Notes: generated by a model from the letters alone, not told the origin. A stretch of 45,458 nt of DNA from Mollicutes bacterium Phil14 (GCA_001940985.1 MSHB01000023.1:1-45458), one strand, 5' to 3'. Counted from the first letter of the stretch, positions 16,140 through 24,494 are shown. Program-made: numbers and translations.

Positions 16140-16316
16140 ATGGAAAAATTTGAAGATCTTTTAAAAGAATTGACGGAAATTGTAAATGAATTAGAAAAAG
16201 GTGATTTATCTTTAGATGAATCAATAAAGAAATATCAACGTGGTATTGAATTAAGTAATCTTTGTAAAGAAAAACTTCTTAAAGCAAAGGAAATTGTGGT
16301 TAAAACATTAGAATAA
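16140..16316 (+). CDS. xseB: Exodeoxyribonuclease VII small subunit
   Basis: A 58-residue helical hairpin, below the typical 70-80. The family core is present: M-E-K-F-E-D-L-L-K-E-L near the start, L-E-K-G-D-L-S-L-D-E-S-I-K in the middle, then G-I-E-L-S-N-L-C-K-E-K-L at the end. It binds the coiled coil of XseA. The ATG at 16140 directly abuts the xseA TAA, with GAGG at 16129-16132 acting as ribosome-binding site inside xseA. In Bacillus the next gene is ispA; here dxs follows after 24 bases, so ispA is missing from this spot. Confidence 0.95.
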   Translation: MEKFEDLLKELTEIVNELEKGDLSLDESIKKYQRGIELSNLCKEKLLKAKEIVVKTLE

Positions 16317-16340
16317 CAAAATATATAGAAAGGTGTAAAT

Positions 16341-18143
16341 ATGATTAACAATAAAGAAATTGTCTCAATTAATGAGATTAAAAATTTATCTATTAAAGAA
16401 CTTGAGGAACAAGCTGATTTAATTAGAAATTATATAATTGATAATGTTAGTCATACAGGTGGCCATCTTTCTGCAAATTTAGGAGTAGTTGAATTAACTA
16501 TTGCTATCCACTATGTTTTTAATAGCCCGACTGATAAAATCATTTTTGATGTTGGTCATCAGGTTTACACACATAAAATATTGACTGATAGAAAAGAATC
16601 TTTTCCAACATTAAGACAATATAATGGCTTGAGTGGATTCCCTAAAGTTAGTGAAAGCATACACGATGTTTGGGAAACTGGGCATTCATCAACAGCATTA
16701 GGAGCAGCCTTAGGAATGGTTGAAGCTAAAAAACTTGATAAAAGTATTGGGGAAATTATAGCTTTAGTTGGTGATGGTTCTATTCAAAATGGATTGTCTT
16801 TATCAGCGCTAAATTTTTTAGCAAGTAAAAAAGATGAAAAAGTAATAATAATATTGAATGACAATGAAATGTCAATATCAAAAAATGTTGGTGGTTTATC
16901 AGATTTCTTCAATAAATTACGAATTAGAAAATCGTATAGTTTATTTAGAAGAATTACTCCTAAATTCGTTAGAAATACTTTTAAAATGTTCGTATACAAA
17001 AACGATAATTTATTTACTAATTTAGGTTTTAAATATTTTGGTCCTATTGATGGTCATGATTTGAAATCTTTAATAAAGTATTTAGAATACGCTAAGAATT
17101 ATAATAAATCTATAATCCTTCATGTTAAAACTACAAAAGGTAAAGGTTATTTACCATCAGAAATGGATTGTGTTGGTAAATGGCATGGAGTTGGGCCTTT
17201 TGATAAGGCTACAGGTGAGCAAAATCAAAAGTATCTAGATGGATATTCTAGTTGGAGTGAAGAAATTGGCAAGATTTTATTAGAAGAAGTAGAAAAAAAT
17301 AAATCTATTAAAATAATATCTCCGGCGATGATACATGGTAGCGGATTGGATTTGATAAATGAAAAAATGAAAGATTCGATAATTGATGTAGGTATAAATG
17401 AAGAATTGGCTTGCTTAATGGCAGCAGCTATGAGCAAAAATAAAATCATACCAATTGTTTCTATTTATTCTACGTTTATTCAAAGAAGTTATGATATATT
17501 AAATCATGATATAAGCAGAACTGATGCACATGTGATTTTCATGATAGATCGTTCAGGAATAATTAGTGGAGATGGTAGTACTCATCAAGGAATATATGAT
17601 ATTAGTATAACATGTGGATTGCCTAATTTCTATATTAGCATGCCCCGCAGCATCAAACAAGCTAAAGAGTTATTAGATAAAGCAATTTTAACTCCACATC
17701 CATTTATCATCAGATATCCAAAGGGTAAGGTATTACTTTCTAATGATATAGATAATGGTTTTACAATTAATGACTATAGTTGGGAAATAATGCTACCAAT
17801 TGCTAGTGATGTTTGTGTTATTACATATGGTGATGATGCCAATGAATTTTATTATGCTATTAAAAATAGTGGTAAAAATATTGGTTTAGTTAATGCGTTA
17901 TTCATAAAACCTATTGATTTCGAACTAATTGAAAAATTAAATAATAAAAAAGTTATTGTTTATGAAGAAGTTATTAAAAATGGTTCTTTGGGTAGTATGA
18001 TTTCTGAATACATCTTAGAGAAAAAACTATCTATTGAATTCAAACATTTTGCTATTGATGATGTAATAGTACAAGAAGGCAGTGTCACTGATTTGAAAAA
18101 TAGTTGTGGCTTGAATATAAAAGAAATAATTGAAAAAATTTAG
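16341..18143 (+). CDS. dxs: 1-deoxy-D-xylulose-5-phosphate synthase (divergent)
   Basis: 600 residues, slightly shorter than most DXS (about 620-640). DXS condenses pyruvate and glyceraldehyde 3-phosphate with thiamine diphosphate, the first step of the MEP isoprenoid pathway. Conserved parts are S-H-T-G-G-H-L-S-A-N-L-G-V-V-E-L-T, the D-V-G-H-Q-V-Y-T-H-K-I-L segment, the diphosphate motif G-D-G-S (with N further on), K-W-H-G-V-G-P-F, and D-R-S-G-I with D-G-S-T-H-Q-G. The usual I-A-E-Q-H-A reads I-N-E-E-L-A, keeping the catalytic Glu but changing its surroundings, and the loop after G-D-G-S lacks the common G-G. It lies at the expected place between xseB and recN. AAAGGTG precedes the start. 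Confidence 0.9.
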   Translation: MINNKEIVSINEIKNLSIKELEEQADLIRNYIIDNVSHTGGHLSANLGVVELTIAIHYVFNSPTDKIIFDVGHQVYTHKILTDRKESFPTLRQYNGLSGFPKVSESIHDVWETGHSSTALGAALGMVEAKKLDKSIGEIIALVGDGSIQNGLSLSALNFLASKKDEKVIIILNDNEMSISKNVGGLSDFFNKLRIRKSYSLFRRITPKFVRNTFKMFVYKNDNLFTNLGFKYFGPIDGHDLKSLIKYLEYAKNYNKSIILHVKTTKGKGYLPSEMDCVGKWHGVGPFDKATGEQNQKYLDGYSSWSEEIGKILLEEVEKNKSIKIISPAMIHGSGLDLINEKMKDSIIDVGINEELACLMAAAMSKNKIIPIVSIYSTFIQRSYDILNHDISRTDAHVIFMIDRSGIISGDGSTHQGIYDISITCGLPNFYISMPRSIKQAKELLDKAILTPHPFIIRYPKGKVLLSNDIDNGFTINDYSWEIMLPIASDVCVITYGDDANEFYYAIKNSGKNIGLVNALFIKPIDFELIEKLNNKKVIVYEEVIKNGSLGSMISEYILEKKLSIEFKHFAIDDVIVQEGSVTDLKNSCGLNIKEIIEKI

Positions 18144-18158
18144 TGAGTGGTGAAAGAT

Positions 18159-19808
18159 ATGTTAAAATCAATGCTTGTTAAAAATTTTGCTATAATAGAT
18201 AATATCGAAGTTGATTTCTCAAACAATATGACTGTTTTAACTGGTGAAACTGGTGCTGGTAAATCGCTAATAATTGATGCTATAGGTCTTTTGTTTGGCG
18301 ATCGTGCTAGTTCAGAAATGGTTCGCCATGGTGAAAATAAAGCCATTATTGAAGGAGTTTTTGATAATAGTAATGAAGAAATTAATAATTTATTATCAAG
18401 TTTTAACATAGATATTGATGATTTTCTAGTCATTAGAAGAGAAATATATGAAAATGGTAAAAGTATTTGTAAAGTTAATGGAAATACAGTGAATTTGAAT
18501 TTCTTACAAGAGATAAGCATATACTTGGGTAATATTCATACACAATTTGATAATGAAAAATTAGTTAATCCTAAAAACTATTTAAGTTTTATTGATGATG
18601 ACGAAAATAAAAAGTTGCTTCTTGATTATGAAGAAAAACTAAAGATCTATAATAAAATAAATAAACGCTATACAGAATTAATAAAAAGTGAAGACGAGAA
18701 TAATCAAAAATTAGATTTTTATAAATTTCAATATAACGAATTAAAAAAAGCTAATCTTAATTCTTCTGAAGAGGAAGAGTTAAAGAATCGTCTATTAATA
18801 ATGAATAATCATGAAAAAATAACATCATCAATTAATGAATTTTTAGATTTATATAATGCAAATGATTTATTAGATAAAATTTATGAATCTATAAATATTT
18901 TAGAAAAACTTTCTAAATTTGATGAGAAATATCATGATTATAAAAAAACTATTGAGGAAAACTATTATAGTATTAATGATGTTTTAGAAGAAATTAATTT
19001 GAATTTTAAAAATCAAGATTTTGATTTTGATGAATTAAATGAAATAAATGATAGATTAGGCGTATATTCTGATTACAAACGTAAATACAAAATGACTACT
19101 GATGAAATAGTAGAATATTTTCAAAATATTGCTAATGAAATCGAAAAAATTGAAAACTTTGATACTTTATCAGTTCAGTTAGAAAAAGAAGTTGCTATAG
19201 CTTATAATGATGTTATTAAGATTGCAGAATGTTTAAGCGAAAGAAGAAAAACAATAGCTAAAAATCTTGTTGAAGAAATAAGAAGCAACTTAATTGATTT
19301 GCAATTAGAAAATACGATTTTAGATATAGTTATTTCTACTGATAAAACAAAATTACAAAAAACTGGTATTGATGATATTGATATCTTAATTACTTTTAAC
19401 AAAGGCGAACCTTTAAAACCTTTATCGAAAGTTGCTTCAGGAGGGGAACTTTCACGCTTTATGTTGGCTTTAAAAACAATTGCTTCGAACAAATTTAACA
19501 ATCAAACTCTAGTATTCGATGAAATTGACAATGGTGTTAGTGGCGGTGTTGCATATAGCATTGCTAATAAAATTAAAGAAATATCAAAACATTGTCAAGT
19601 CTTGTGCGTAACACATTTGGTTCAAGTTGCAGCAAAAGCTGATCATCAACTATTTTTATCAAAATCAATTGATGAAAGTGGAAGAACTAGTACAAGAATT
19701 AAGGAATTGAATTATGATGAGCGCGTAGAAGAGATTTCAAAAATGGCTTCTTTTGGAAACTCTAGTGAAGCAAGTATAAATCTAGCAAAAGAATTGTTAA
19801 AAAATTAA
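18159..19808 (+). CDS. recN: DNA repair protein RecN
   Basis: 549 residues, the usual RecN length: an SMC-like ATPase acting early at double-strand breaks. N-terminal M-L-V-K-N-F-A-I-I-D leads to Walker A T-G-E-T-G-A-G-K-S (about 30-38). A long coiled-coil middle (about 150-370) is followed by the ABC signature S-G-G-E-L-S-R-F and Walker B L-V-F-D-E-I-D-N-G-V-S-G, with a closing V-T-H-L-V-Q-V-A-A-K-A-D-H. The ATG at 18159 gives the family N-terminus; an in-frame GTG at 18147 would add four residues. In Bacillus, tlyA and argR/ahrC lie between dxs and recN; both are missing here. A terminator follows directly. Confidence 0.97.
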   Translation: MLKSMLVKNFAIIDNIEVDFSNNMTVLTGETGAGKSLIIDAIGLLFGDRASSEMVRHGENKAIIEGVFDNSNEEINNLLSSFNIDIDDFLVIRREIYENGKSICKVNGNTVNLNFLQEISIYLGNIHTQFDNEKLVNPKNYLSFIDDDENKKLLLDYEEKLKIYNKINKRYTELIKSEDENNQKLDFYKFQYNELKKANLNSSEEEELKNRLLIMNNHEKITSSINEFLDLYNANDLLDKIYESINILEKLSKFDEKYHDYKKTIEENYYSINDVLEEINLNFKNQDFDFDELNEINDRLGVYSDYKRKYKMTTDEIVEYFQNIANEIEKIENFDTLSVQLEKEVAIAYNDVIKIAECLSERRKTIAKNLVEEIRSNLIDLQLENTILDIVISTDKTKLQKTGIDDIDILITFNKGEPLKPLSKVASGGELSRFMLALKTIASNKFNNQTLVFDEIDNGVSGGVAYSIANKIKEISKHCQVLCVTHLVQVAAKADHQLFLSKSIDESGRTSTRIKELNYDERVEEISKMASFGNSSEASINLAKELLKN

Positions 19809-19837
19809 GCATCATTACCATTTAATGATGCTTTTTA
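19807..19837 (+). terminator. Terminator of recN
   Basis: AAGCATCATTA (19807-19817) pairs with TAATGATGCTT (19823-19833), loop CCATT, then a T-rich tail. It probably closes the nusB-to-recN transcription unit. Confidence 0.85.
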
Positions 19838-19889
19838 TATCTTACTTTTTGGGAACAATAATTAATGTAGCCAAAAAGGAGGAATTTTT

Positions 19890-20906
19890 ATAAAAATTTT
19901 TAAAAAAATTTTGTTCGTATACCTTTTAATTATTAGCGTGCTTTTGATAAATGTAAATGTTTCTGCCAAAACAAGTAAAAGATATGTTATTCCTGGTGGT
20001 GATTCAATAGGGCTACAAATAAACACAGGAGTAATAATATCAGGAAAATTTGAAGTAAAAACAAATGATGGAAAGAAACAACCTTGGGAAAATAGTGATA
20101 TTCAAGTTAATGATACGATAATTTCAATAAATGGGAATTTAGTTAATACAATAACTGATATTCAAAAGATTATTTCTAAAATGAAAAATAACGAAATTGT
20201 TGAAATGGTTTTATTAAGAAATGGAAAAAATATTAAAACTAGTATTACATTAGTTGAAAGTTTGGATGGAAAATTATCATTTGGTCTTTACGTTAAAGAT
20301 AAAATTTTAGGTGTTGGAACACTTACATATATTGATCCAACGGATAATACGTTTGCATCTTTAGGTCATTCTGTATATTCCAAAAGTAGTGGCCTAGATA
20401 ACAGTTCATTAAGAAATATTAGTGGTGAAATTGTTTCGACTCGTATTAGCGGAATAAGAAAAGCTGTACCTGGTATACCTGGAGAAAAAAGAGCAATATT
20501 AGATGATGATATAAAGGGTATAATTACAAATAATAATGATTATGGCGTTTTTGGAATTTATACTGATCCAGAAATAAAAAATCATAAAACTGTTCCTGTT
20601 GGACAAATATCAGATATAAAAATAGGAAAAGCCACTATCATAACAGTAATTGGTGAAAATGTAAAAGAAAATTATGATATTGAAATTATAGAACTTAAAA
20701 ATCAAGTTATACCTGATGTCAAAGGTATAAAGTTTAAAGTAACTGATGAAAGGCTTATTAATGAAACGGGTGGTATAATTCAAGGCATGAGCGGAAGCCC
20801 TATTATGCAAAATGGTAAAATTATAGGTGCTGTTTCTCATGTGGTTGTAGATACACCAGAGTATGGATATGGTGTATATTTAGAGTGGATGCTTAAAAAC
20901 AACTAA
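19890..20906 (+). CDS. spoIVB: SpoIVB peptidase (stage IV sporulation protein B), probable AUA start
   Basis: About 338 residues if started at ATA 19890. SpoIVB is a PDZ serine protease (family S55) secreted by the forespore; it cleaves SpoIVFA to switch on pro-sigma-K processing in the mother cell. The sequence shows a signal anchor, a PDZ domain (about 55-130, with D-T-I-I-S-I-N-G), the catalytic His motif S-L-G-H-S-V-Y and the serine motif Q-G-M-S-G-S-P-I near the end. It is shorter than Bacillus SpoIVB (about 425). No ATG or GTG exists near the N-terminus: an excellent AAAGGAGG (19875-19882) is followed seven bases later by ATA, giving (M)K-I-F-K-K-I-L-F-V, a proper signal-peptide head. 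The next candidate, TTG 19911, is 28 bases from the Shine-Dalgarno and would lose the positive charges. It lies in the conserved recN-spoIVB-spo0A order. Confidence 0.85.
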   Translation: MKIFKKILFVYLLIISVLLINVNVSAKTSKRYVIPGGDSIGLQINTGVIISGKFEVKTNDGKKQPWENSDIQVNDTIISINGNLVNTITDIQKIISKMKNNEIVEMVLLRNGKNIKTSITLVESLDGKLSFGLYVKDKILGVGTLTYIDPTDNTFASLGHSVYSKSSGLDNSSLRNISGEIVSTRISGIRKAVPGIPGEKRAILDDDIKGIITNNNDYGVFGIYTDPEIKNHKTVPVGQISDIKIGKATIITVIGENVKENYDIEIIELKNQVIPDVKGIKFKVTDERLINETGGIIQGMSGSPIMQNGKIIGAVSHVVVDTPEYGYGVYLEWMLKNN

Positions 20907-20927
20907 TTTTTACATATAACTACATTA

Positions 20928-20937
20928 TTCGACAAAA
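20928..20937 (-). promoter_or_regulatory. Spo0A box (0A box) upstream of spo0A
   Basis: TTTTGTCGAA on the minus strand contains the complete Spo0A-binding core TGTCGAA. It lies about 135 bases before the spo0A start, consistent with autoregulation of spo0A or control of neighbouring promoters by Spo0A~P. Confidence 0.6.
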
Positions 20938-21069
20938 TAAATGTTTTTTTCTGCCAAAAATCATTAAAAAATTAGTTTATATTTGAAATATTTTGTTTTT
21001 TTTGAAAAAAAATATTGCAAAATTTGGGAAAAAGAAGTAAATTATAGTAGATGGAAAATGGAGGATGTT

Positions 21070-21891
21070 ATGGAAAATAATTTAAAAGTAATTCTTTGTG
21101 AAGATAGCAAAGAATTGTCACAATCATTACAAAATTTTTTGAATAGTGAAAAAGGTATTGAAATAGTAAGTGTACATAGTGATGGAACAACTTTATTGAA
21201 TACTTTGCGAGTAACACAAGTAGATGTATTATTACTCGATATATTTATGCCTAATTGTGATGGTATAAAAGTTTTGCAAGAATTAAAAAACAAAAAAGAT
21301 ATTTATAAGACACCTAAAAATATAATTGCTATTACGGCATTTGCTAATGAAAAAATAATGAATAGAGTTGCTGAACTTGGTGCAGATTACTTTATGGTTA
21401 AACCTATTAATTTTGGTAATTTAGCAGAAGTCATTGCTGAAGCAAAAAATCAAAGAAATGTCGTTTCAAAAGGAAACAATGTTATTAATTTGTCAATCCC
21501 ATCATTGGATAATGATTTAGACTCAGAAATCACTACTCTATTACATGAGATTGGTGTACCTGCTCACATTCGTGGCTATATGTATATTCGTGAATCTATT
21601 AAGATGGTATATAATAATATTGATATTTTAGGTGGTATTACAAAAGTATTGTATCCAGAAATTGCCAGAAAGTTTAATACTACATCTTCAAGAGTAGAAA
21701 GAGCTATTAGACACGCTATTGAAGTTGCCTGGGTAAGAGGAAATATTGATGCAATTAGTGATATATTTAGTTATACAATCAGTTATCATAAATCAAAACC
21801 TACAAATTCTGAATTTATTGCAATGATTGCTGATAGACTTAGATTAATTCATAAAAAGGTTCGCAGAGAATATTTATCAAAAGCTATATAA
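21070..21891 (+). CDS. spo0A: Sporulation transcription factor Spo0A
   Basis: 273 residues (Bacillus 267). Spo0A is the master response regulator of sporulation. The receiver domain (1-125) has the acidic pair Glu11-Asp12, phospho-acceptor Asp57 in L-L-L-D-I-F-M-P, the switch threonine in A-I-T-A-F and the lysine in M-V-K-P-I-N. The C-terminal domain (about 150-273) has the invariant recognition helix [16 protein letters not shown] and the V-R-G-N turn, so target specificity should be the classical one. The start ATG 21070 follows GGAGG at five bases; upstream in-frame codons have no ribosome-binding site. A terminator follows. Its presence next to spoIVB marks the organism as a sporulator or a recent descendant of one. 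Confidence 0.98.
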   Translation: MENNLKVILCEDSKELSQSLQNFLNSEKGIEIVSVHSDGTTLLNTLRVTQVDVLLLDIFMPNCDGIKVLQELKNKKDIYKTPKNIIAITAFANEKIMNRVAELGADYFMVKPINFGNLAEVIAEAKNQRNVVSKGNNVINLSIPSLDNDLDSEITTLLHEIGVPAHIRGYMYIRESIKMVYNNIDILGGITKVLYPEIARKFNTTSSRVERAIRHAIEVAWVRGNIDAISDIFSYTISYHKSKPTNSEFIAMIADRLRLIHKKVRREYLSKAI

Positions 21892-21902
21892 AAAAATAAA
21901 AT

Positions 21903-21932
21903 AAAAAACGCAGTTTATGAACTGCGTTTTTA
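21903..21932 (+). terminator. Terminator of spo0A
   Basis: AAAACGCAGTT and AACTGCGTTTT form a perfect stem with loop TATG, followed by T's. Confidence 0.9.
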
Positions 21933-21940
21933 AATTTTCA

Positions 21941-21971
21941 CATAAAAAAGCCTTGAATTAACAAGGCTTAT
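21941..21971 (-). terminator. Terminator of the small membrane-protein gene
   Basis: AAGCCTTG (21948-21955) pairs with CAAGGCTT (21962-21969). The A run at 21943-21949 becomes the U tract when read on the minus strand, so it ends the leftward gene. Confidence 0.85.
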
Positions 21972-21984
21972 TTTAGACTTTTTA

Positions 21985-22203
21985 CTAATATAATCTTTGC
22001 ATTAATTTTACTAATAGATAGATTAATGAAATTAAACTAACGCCAACTGTTAAAACAGCAATTAGTATGGCAAAGAATTTACCAATATGTGTTTCATTAG
22101 GACTTTTTTGTAATTCGACTTCTATGCCGCCATTAGCTTTTTGTCTAGTCTTAATGAATTTTTTTTCTTCAGCAGTTTTTTTGTTTTTTTTAGAATTTCT
22201 CAC
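21985..22203 (-). CDS. Small basic single-pass membrane protein, unknown function
   Basis: 72 residues from a GTG start at 22203, which has GAGGTG six bases upstream; a GTG at 22212 overlaps that site. The N-terminal half is very rich in Lys and Arg, followed by one hydrophobic helix (about 43-67) and a short tail ending R-L-Y. I recognise no family. It has its own promoter and terminator, so it looks like a real gene, read opposite to dinB and spo0A. Confidence 0.6.
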   Translation of the reverse strand: MRNSKKNKKTAEEKKFIKTRQKANGGIEVELQKSPNETHIGKFFAILIAVLTVGVSLISLIYLLVKLMQRLY

Positions 22204-22223
22204 TTTTAACACCTCAACATTTA

Positions 22224-22232
22224 TGATATAAT
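22224..22232 (+). promoter_or_regulatory. Extended -10 promoter of dinB
   Basis: TGATATAAT (22224-22232) is an extended -10 element about 48 bases before dinB; the -35 region is poor. Confidence 0.4.
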
Positions 22233-22244
22233 AATAACATTAGT

Positions 22245-22253
22245 ATTATAGCA
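22245..22253 (-). promoter_or_regulatory. Extended -10 promoter of the small membrane-protein gene
   Basis: On the minus strand the sequence reads TGCTATAAT, an extended -10. Its start point would fall near 22238, almost the same base pair as the predicted dinB start. Confidence 0.45.
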
Positions 22254-22280
22254 TAGTTTTTTAAAAAAGGAAAGAAAAAA

Positions 22281-23483
22281 ATGAAAACTTCTAGAATTAT
22301 TTTTCATATTGATATGAATTGCTTCTTTGCTAGTTGCGAAATTGCTCAAAATGAAGATTTAAATGGCAAGCCAGTTGTTGTTGCTCATGATGATCCGTTG
22401 CAGCGTGGAATAATATTATCACCTAGCTATGAAGCAAGAAAATACGGCATTAAAACTACAATGAAAGTAAGAGATGCTTTTAGACTTTGTAAAGAAATTA
22501 TAGTAATAGAACCTGATATGCGTTTGTATTCTGAAAATTCAAAACTGTTTCACAAATATCTTCTTACTATAACTAATAAAGTAGAAATGGCTAGCATTGA
22601 TGAAGCATATTTAGATGTCACAGATTTGATTATGAGTAAAGGAATGGATGCATTAAAACTTGCTAATGACATACAACAATTTCTTTTAAATACATATAAA
22701 CTTCCATGCAGTATTGGAATTGCTCCTAACAAATTTTTAGCTAAAATGGCTTCTGATATGAAAAAACCTTTAGGCATTACGGTTTTACGAAAAAGAGAAA
22801 TAGACAAATATATGTGGCCTTTACCAATAACTGATATGTTTGGTGTTGGTAAAAAAACAGCTCCTAAACTTCAAAGTATCAAAATTGAAACTATTGGTGA
22901 TTTAGCAAAATTTTCTAATTATGAATTACTATCAAAAACAGTTGGAGAGCATTCAGCAAAAGCACTTATAAATTTAGCTAATGGTAATGACGAAAGTGAA
23001 GTTTGCTATTTACCTAGCAATGACTATTCATCAGTTTCTAATGCTCAGACATTTGATAGCAATATTTATGATTCTGCTGTAGTAAAGAATACATTAAAAG
23101 TTTTGTGTGGAACTGTTTCATATAAACTTGAAAGTACTAATAGAGTAGCAAAAACTGTAGGTATATTAGTGAGATATGGAGACTTTCAATCTTTTAATAA
23201 AAGTAAAGGATTAGAGAAAGGTATATCAAGTTCTAGTGATATATATGATATTATTGAAGATTTGTTTGATGATTACTGTAAAATAGATTTTGGTGTTAGA
23301 CTAGTTACAGTCTATGCTCAACGAATTAGTGAAAACAAAGAAAAGAATCAACAAATTAGTATGTTTGATGATATGACAGAAATTGAAAAAGAGGAAGAAG
23401 TTAAGAAGATATTAAATCAAGTTAAAAACAAATTTGGTTCAGATGTTATAAAAAAAGGATATTATTCTTATAAAAAGGATTAA
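22281..23483 (+). CDS. dinB: DNA polymerase IV (Y family, translesion)
   Basis: 400 residues. The Y-family catalytic residues are visible: H-I-D-M-N-C-F-F-A-S (Asp in the first motif, with the Y/F steric gate) and S-I-D-E-A-Y-L-D-V-T (about 105-114). The helix-hairpin-helix M-F-G-V-G-K-K-T follows, then the little-finger domain. Near the C-terminus Q-Q-I-S-M-F-D-D resembles a beta-clamp binding motif. It copies damaged templates in the cytoplasm. GGAAAG precedes the ATG. No LexA box is visible upstream. Confidence 0.96.
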   Translation: MKTSRIIFHIDMNCFFASCEIAQNEDLNGKPVVVAHDDPLQRGIILSPSYEARKYGIKTTMKVRDAFRLCKEIIVIEPDMRLYSENSKLFHKYLLTITNKVEMASIDEAYLDVTDLIMSKGMDALKLANDIQQFLLNTYKLPCSIGIAPNKFLAKMASDMKKPLGITVLRKREIDKYMWPLPITDMFGVGKKTAPKLQSIKIETIGDLAKFSNYELLSKTVGEHSAKALINLANGNDESEVCYLPSNDYSSVSNAQTFDSNIYDSAVVKNTLKVLCGTVSYKLESTNRVAKTVGILVRYGDFQSFNKSKGLEKGISSSSDIYDIIEDLFDDYCKIDFGVRLVTVYAQRISENKEKNQQISMFDDMTEIEKEEEVKKILNQVKNKFGSDVIKKGYYSYKKD

Positions 23484-23501
23484 TCATCTAACAAATTATT
23501 C

Positions 23502-23530
23502 TTAACAAATACAAATAAATGTGATATACT
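23502..23530 (+). promoter_or_regulatory. Promoter of cvfB
   Basis: TTAACA (23502-23507), 17 bases and TGATATACT (23522-23530, extended -10), which ends 18 bases before the start codon. Confidence 0.65.
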
Positions 23531-23548
23531 TATACCAGGAGAGAAATT

Positions 23549-24433
23549 ATGAGTTTAGGACATATAAATAAATTTAAAGTTCTTAGAGAGACACAACTTG
23601 GATATGTCATTGGCGAAATTAAACAGGCTGATGTATCTAATGACGAAAATCTTGAAAAAGAATACGTAGAATACTTTTTACATAGAAATGAATGTGCTGG
23701 TAAAACACCGATTGTTGATCAATACGTTGAAGCTTTTATTTATGTTGATAAAAAAGGTCGTGAAGCAGCCACATTACATATTCCAACTATCACATGTGAT
23801 TCAGTTGGAATTGGTGAAATAATTGATGTTAAAAATGATTTAGGAGCATTTGTTAATATTGGTATAAGCAAAGATATTTTACTTAGTAAAGATGACTTGC
23901 CAATAAATTATCGAGTTTGGCCAAGAATTGGTGACAAAGTAGCATGTTCTATGAAAATTAGAGCCAAAAAACTGATATTAAAACTTGCTTCAAAGAATGA
24001 AATTTTGAAAAACAAAAATGATTATGAGTTAGCTGAAGGCGAGAAAGTAGATGCTTATGTTTATAGAATCACTGATGATGGAATTAATCTAGTGACAGAC
24101 ACTTTGAAAGTCATATTTGTTTATAAGACAAACTACAGAGGTAATTTCCATTTAGGACAAAAAGCTTCAGTTAAGATAATCAGGAAAAATCTTGAAGATT
24201 ATTCAGGTTCACTAATTGAACAAAAAGAAGTGCAAATTCAAGATGATAAAAATATTATTTTAGAATATCTAAAAAACCATAATGGCGTTATGATGATTAC
24301 CGAAGATAGTAGTCCTGAACTTATTAATCGTTTGTTTAAGATGAGCAAAAAAGCTTTTAAAAATGCTTTAGGTGGTTTATTGAAAAATAATCTTATCGAA
24401 ATTGAAAGTGACAAAATAATTTTGATTGAATAG
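23549..24433 (+). CDS. cvfB: CvfB/YitL-family S1 RNA-binding protein
   Basis: 294 residues, the usual size of CvfB, which has three S1-like domains and a C-terminal winged helix. Family features are the start M-S-L-G-H-I-N-K, the strand L-G-Y-V-I-G, then F-I-Y-V-D-K-K-G-R and the S1 stretch L-G-A-F-V-N-I-G-I-S-K-D-I-L-L-S, with W-P-R-I-G-D-K-V. The tail (about 235-294), M-M-I-T-E-D-S-S-P-E, is the winged helix. In Staphylococcus it influences virulence-gene expression and binds RNA; the exact role in this organism is unknown. AGGAG precedes the ATG. Confidence 0.9.
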   Translation: MSLGHINKFKVLRETQLGYVIGEIKQADVSNDENLEKEYVEYFLHRNECAGKTPIVDQYVEAFIYVDKKGREAATLHIPTITCDSVGIGEIIDVKNDLGAFVNIGISKDILLSKDDLPINYRVWPRIGDKVACSMKIRAKKLILKLASKNEILKNKNDYELAEGEKVDAYVYRITDDGINLVTDTLKVIFVYKTNYRGNFHLGQKASVKIIRKNLEDYSGSLIEQKEVQIQDDKNIILEYLKNHNGVMMITEDSSPELINRLFKMSKKAFKNALGGLLKNNLIEIESDKIILIE

Positions 24434-24452
24434 TTAGTTTTAATTGCCATTC

Positions 24453-24481
24453 TTGACTTTTAACCAAAATTCAATTATAAT
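24453..24481 (+). promoter_or_regulatory. Promoter of the hisS-aspS leader
   Basis: TTGACT (24453-24458), a 17-base spacer and TATAAT (24476-24481), a near-consensus promoter directly upstream of the T-box leader. Confidence 0.75.
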
Positions 24482-24494
24482 TATTTATGTATTA

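Noticed and set aside
18140..18520. A 126-codon minus-strand frame over the recN start
   Set aside because: It mirrors the conserved RecN Walker A region; no start signal and no protein-like composition.
19840..19889. Sigma-G or sigma-F promoter before spoIVB
   Set aside because: Only loose matches (CAATAATTA-like) without a correctly spaced -35; not strong enough to list, although forespore control would be expected.
20983..21069. N-terminal extension of Spo0A
   Set aside because: The 29 upstream in-frame codons have no ribosome-binding site and no counterpart in the family, while ATG 21070 has GGAGG at ideal distance.
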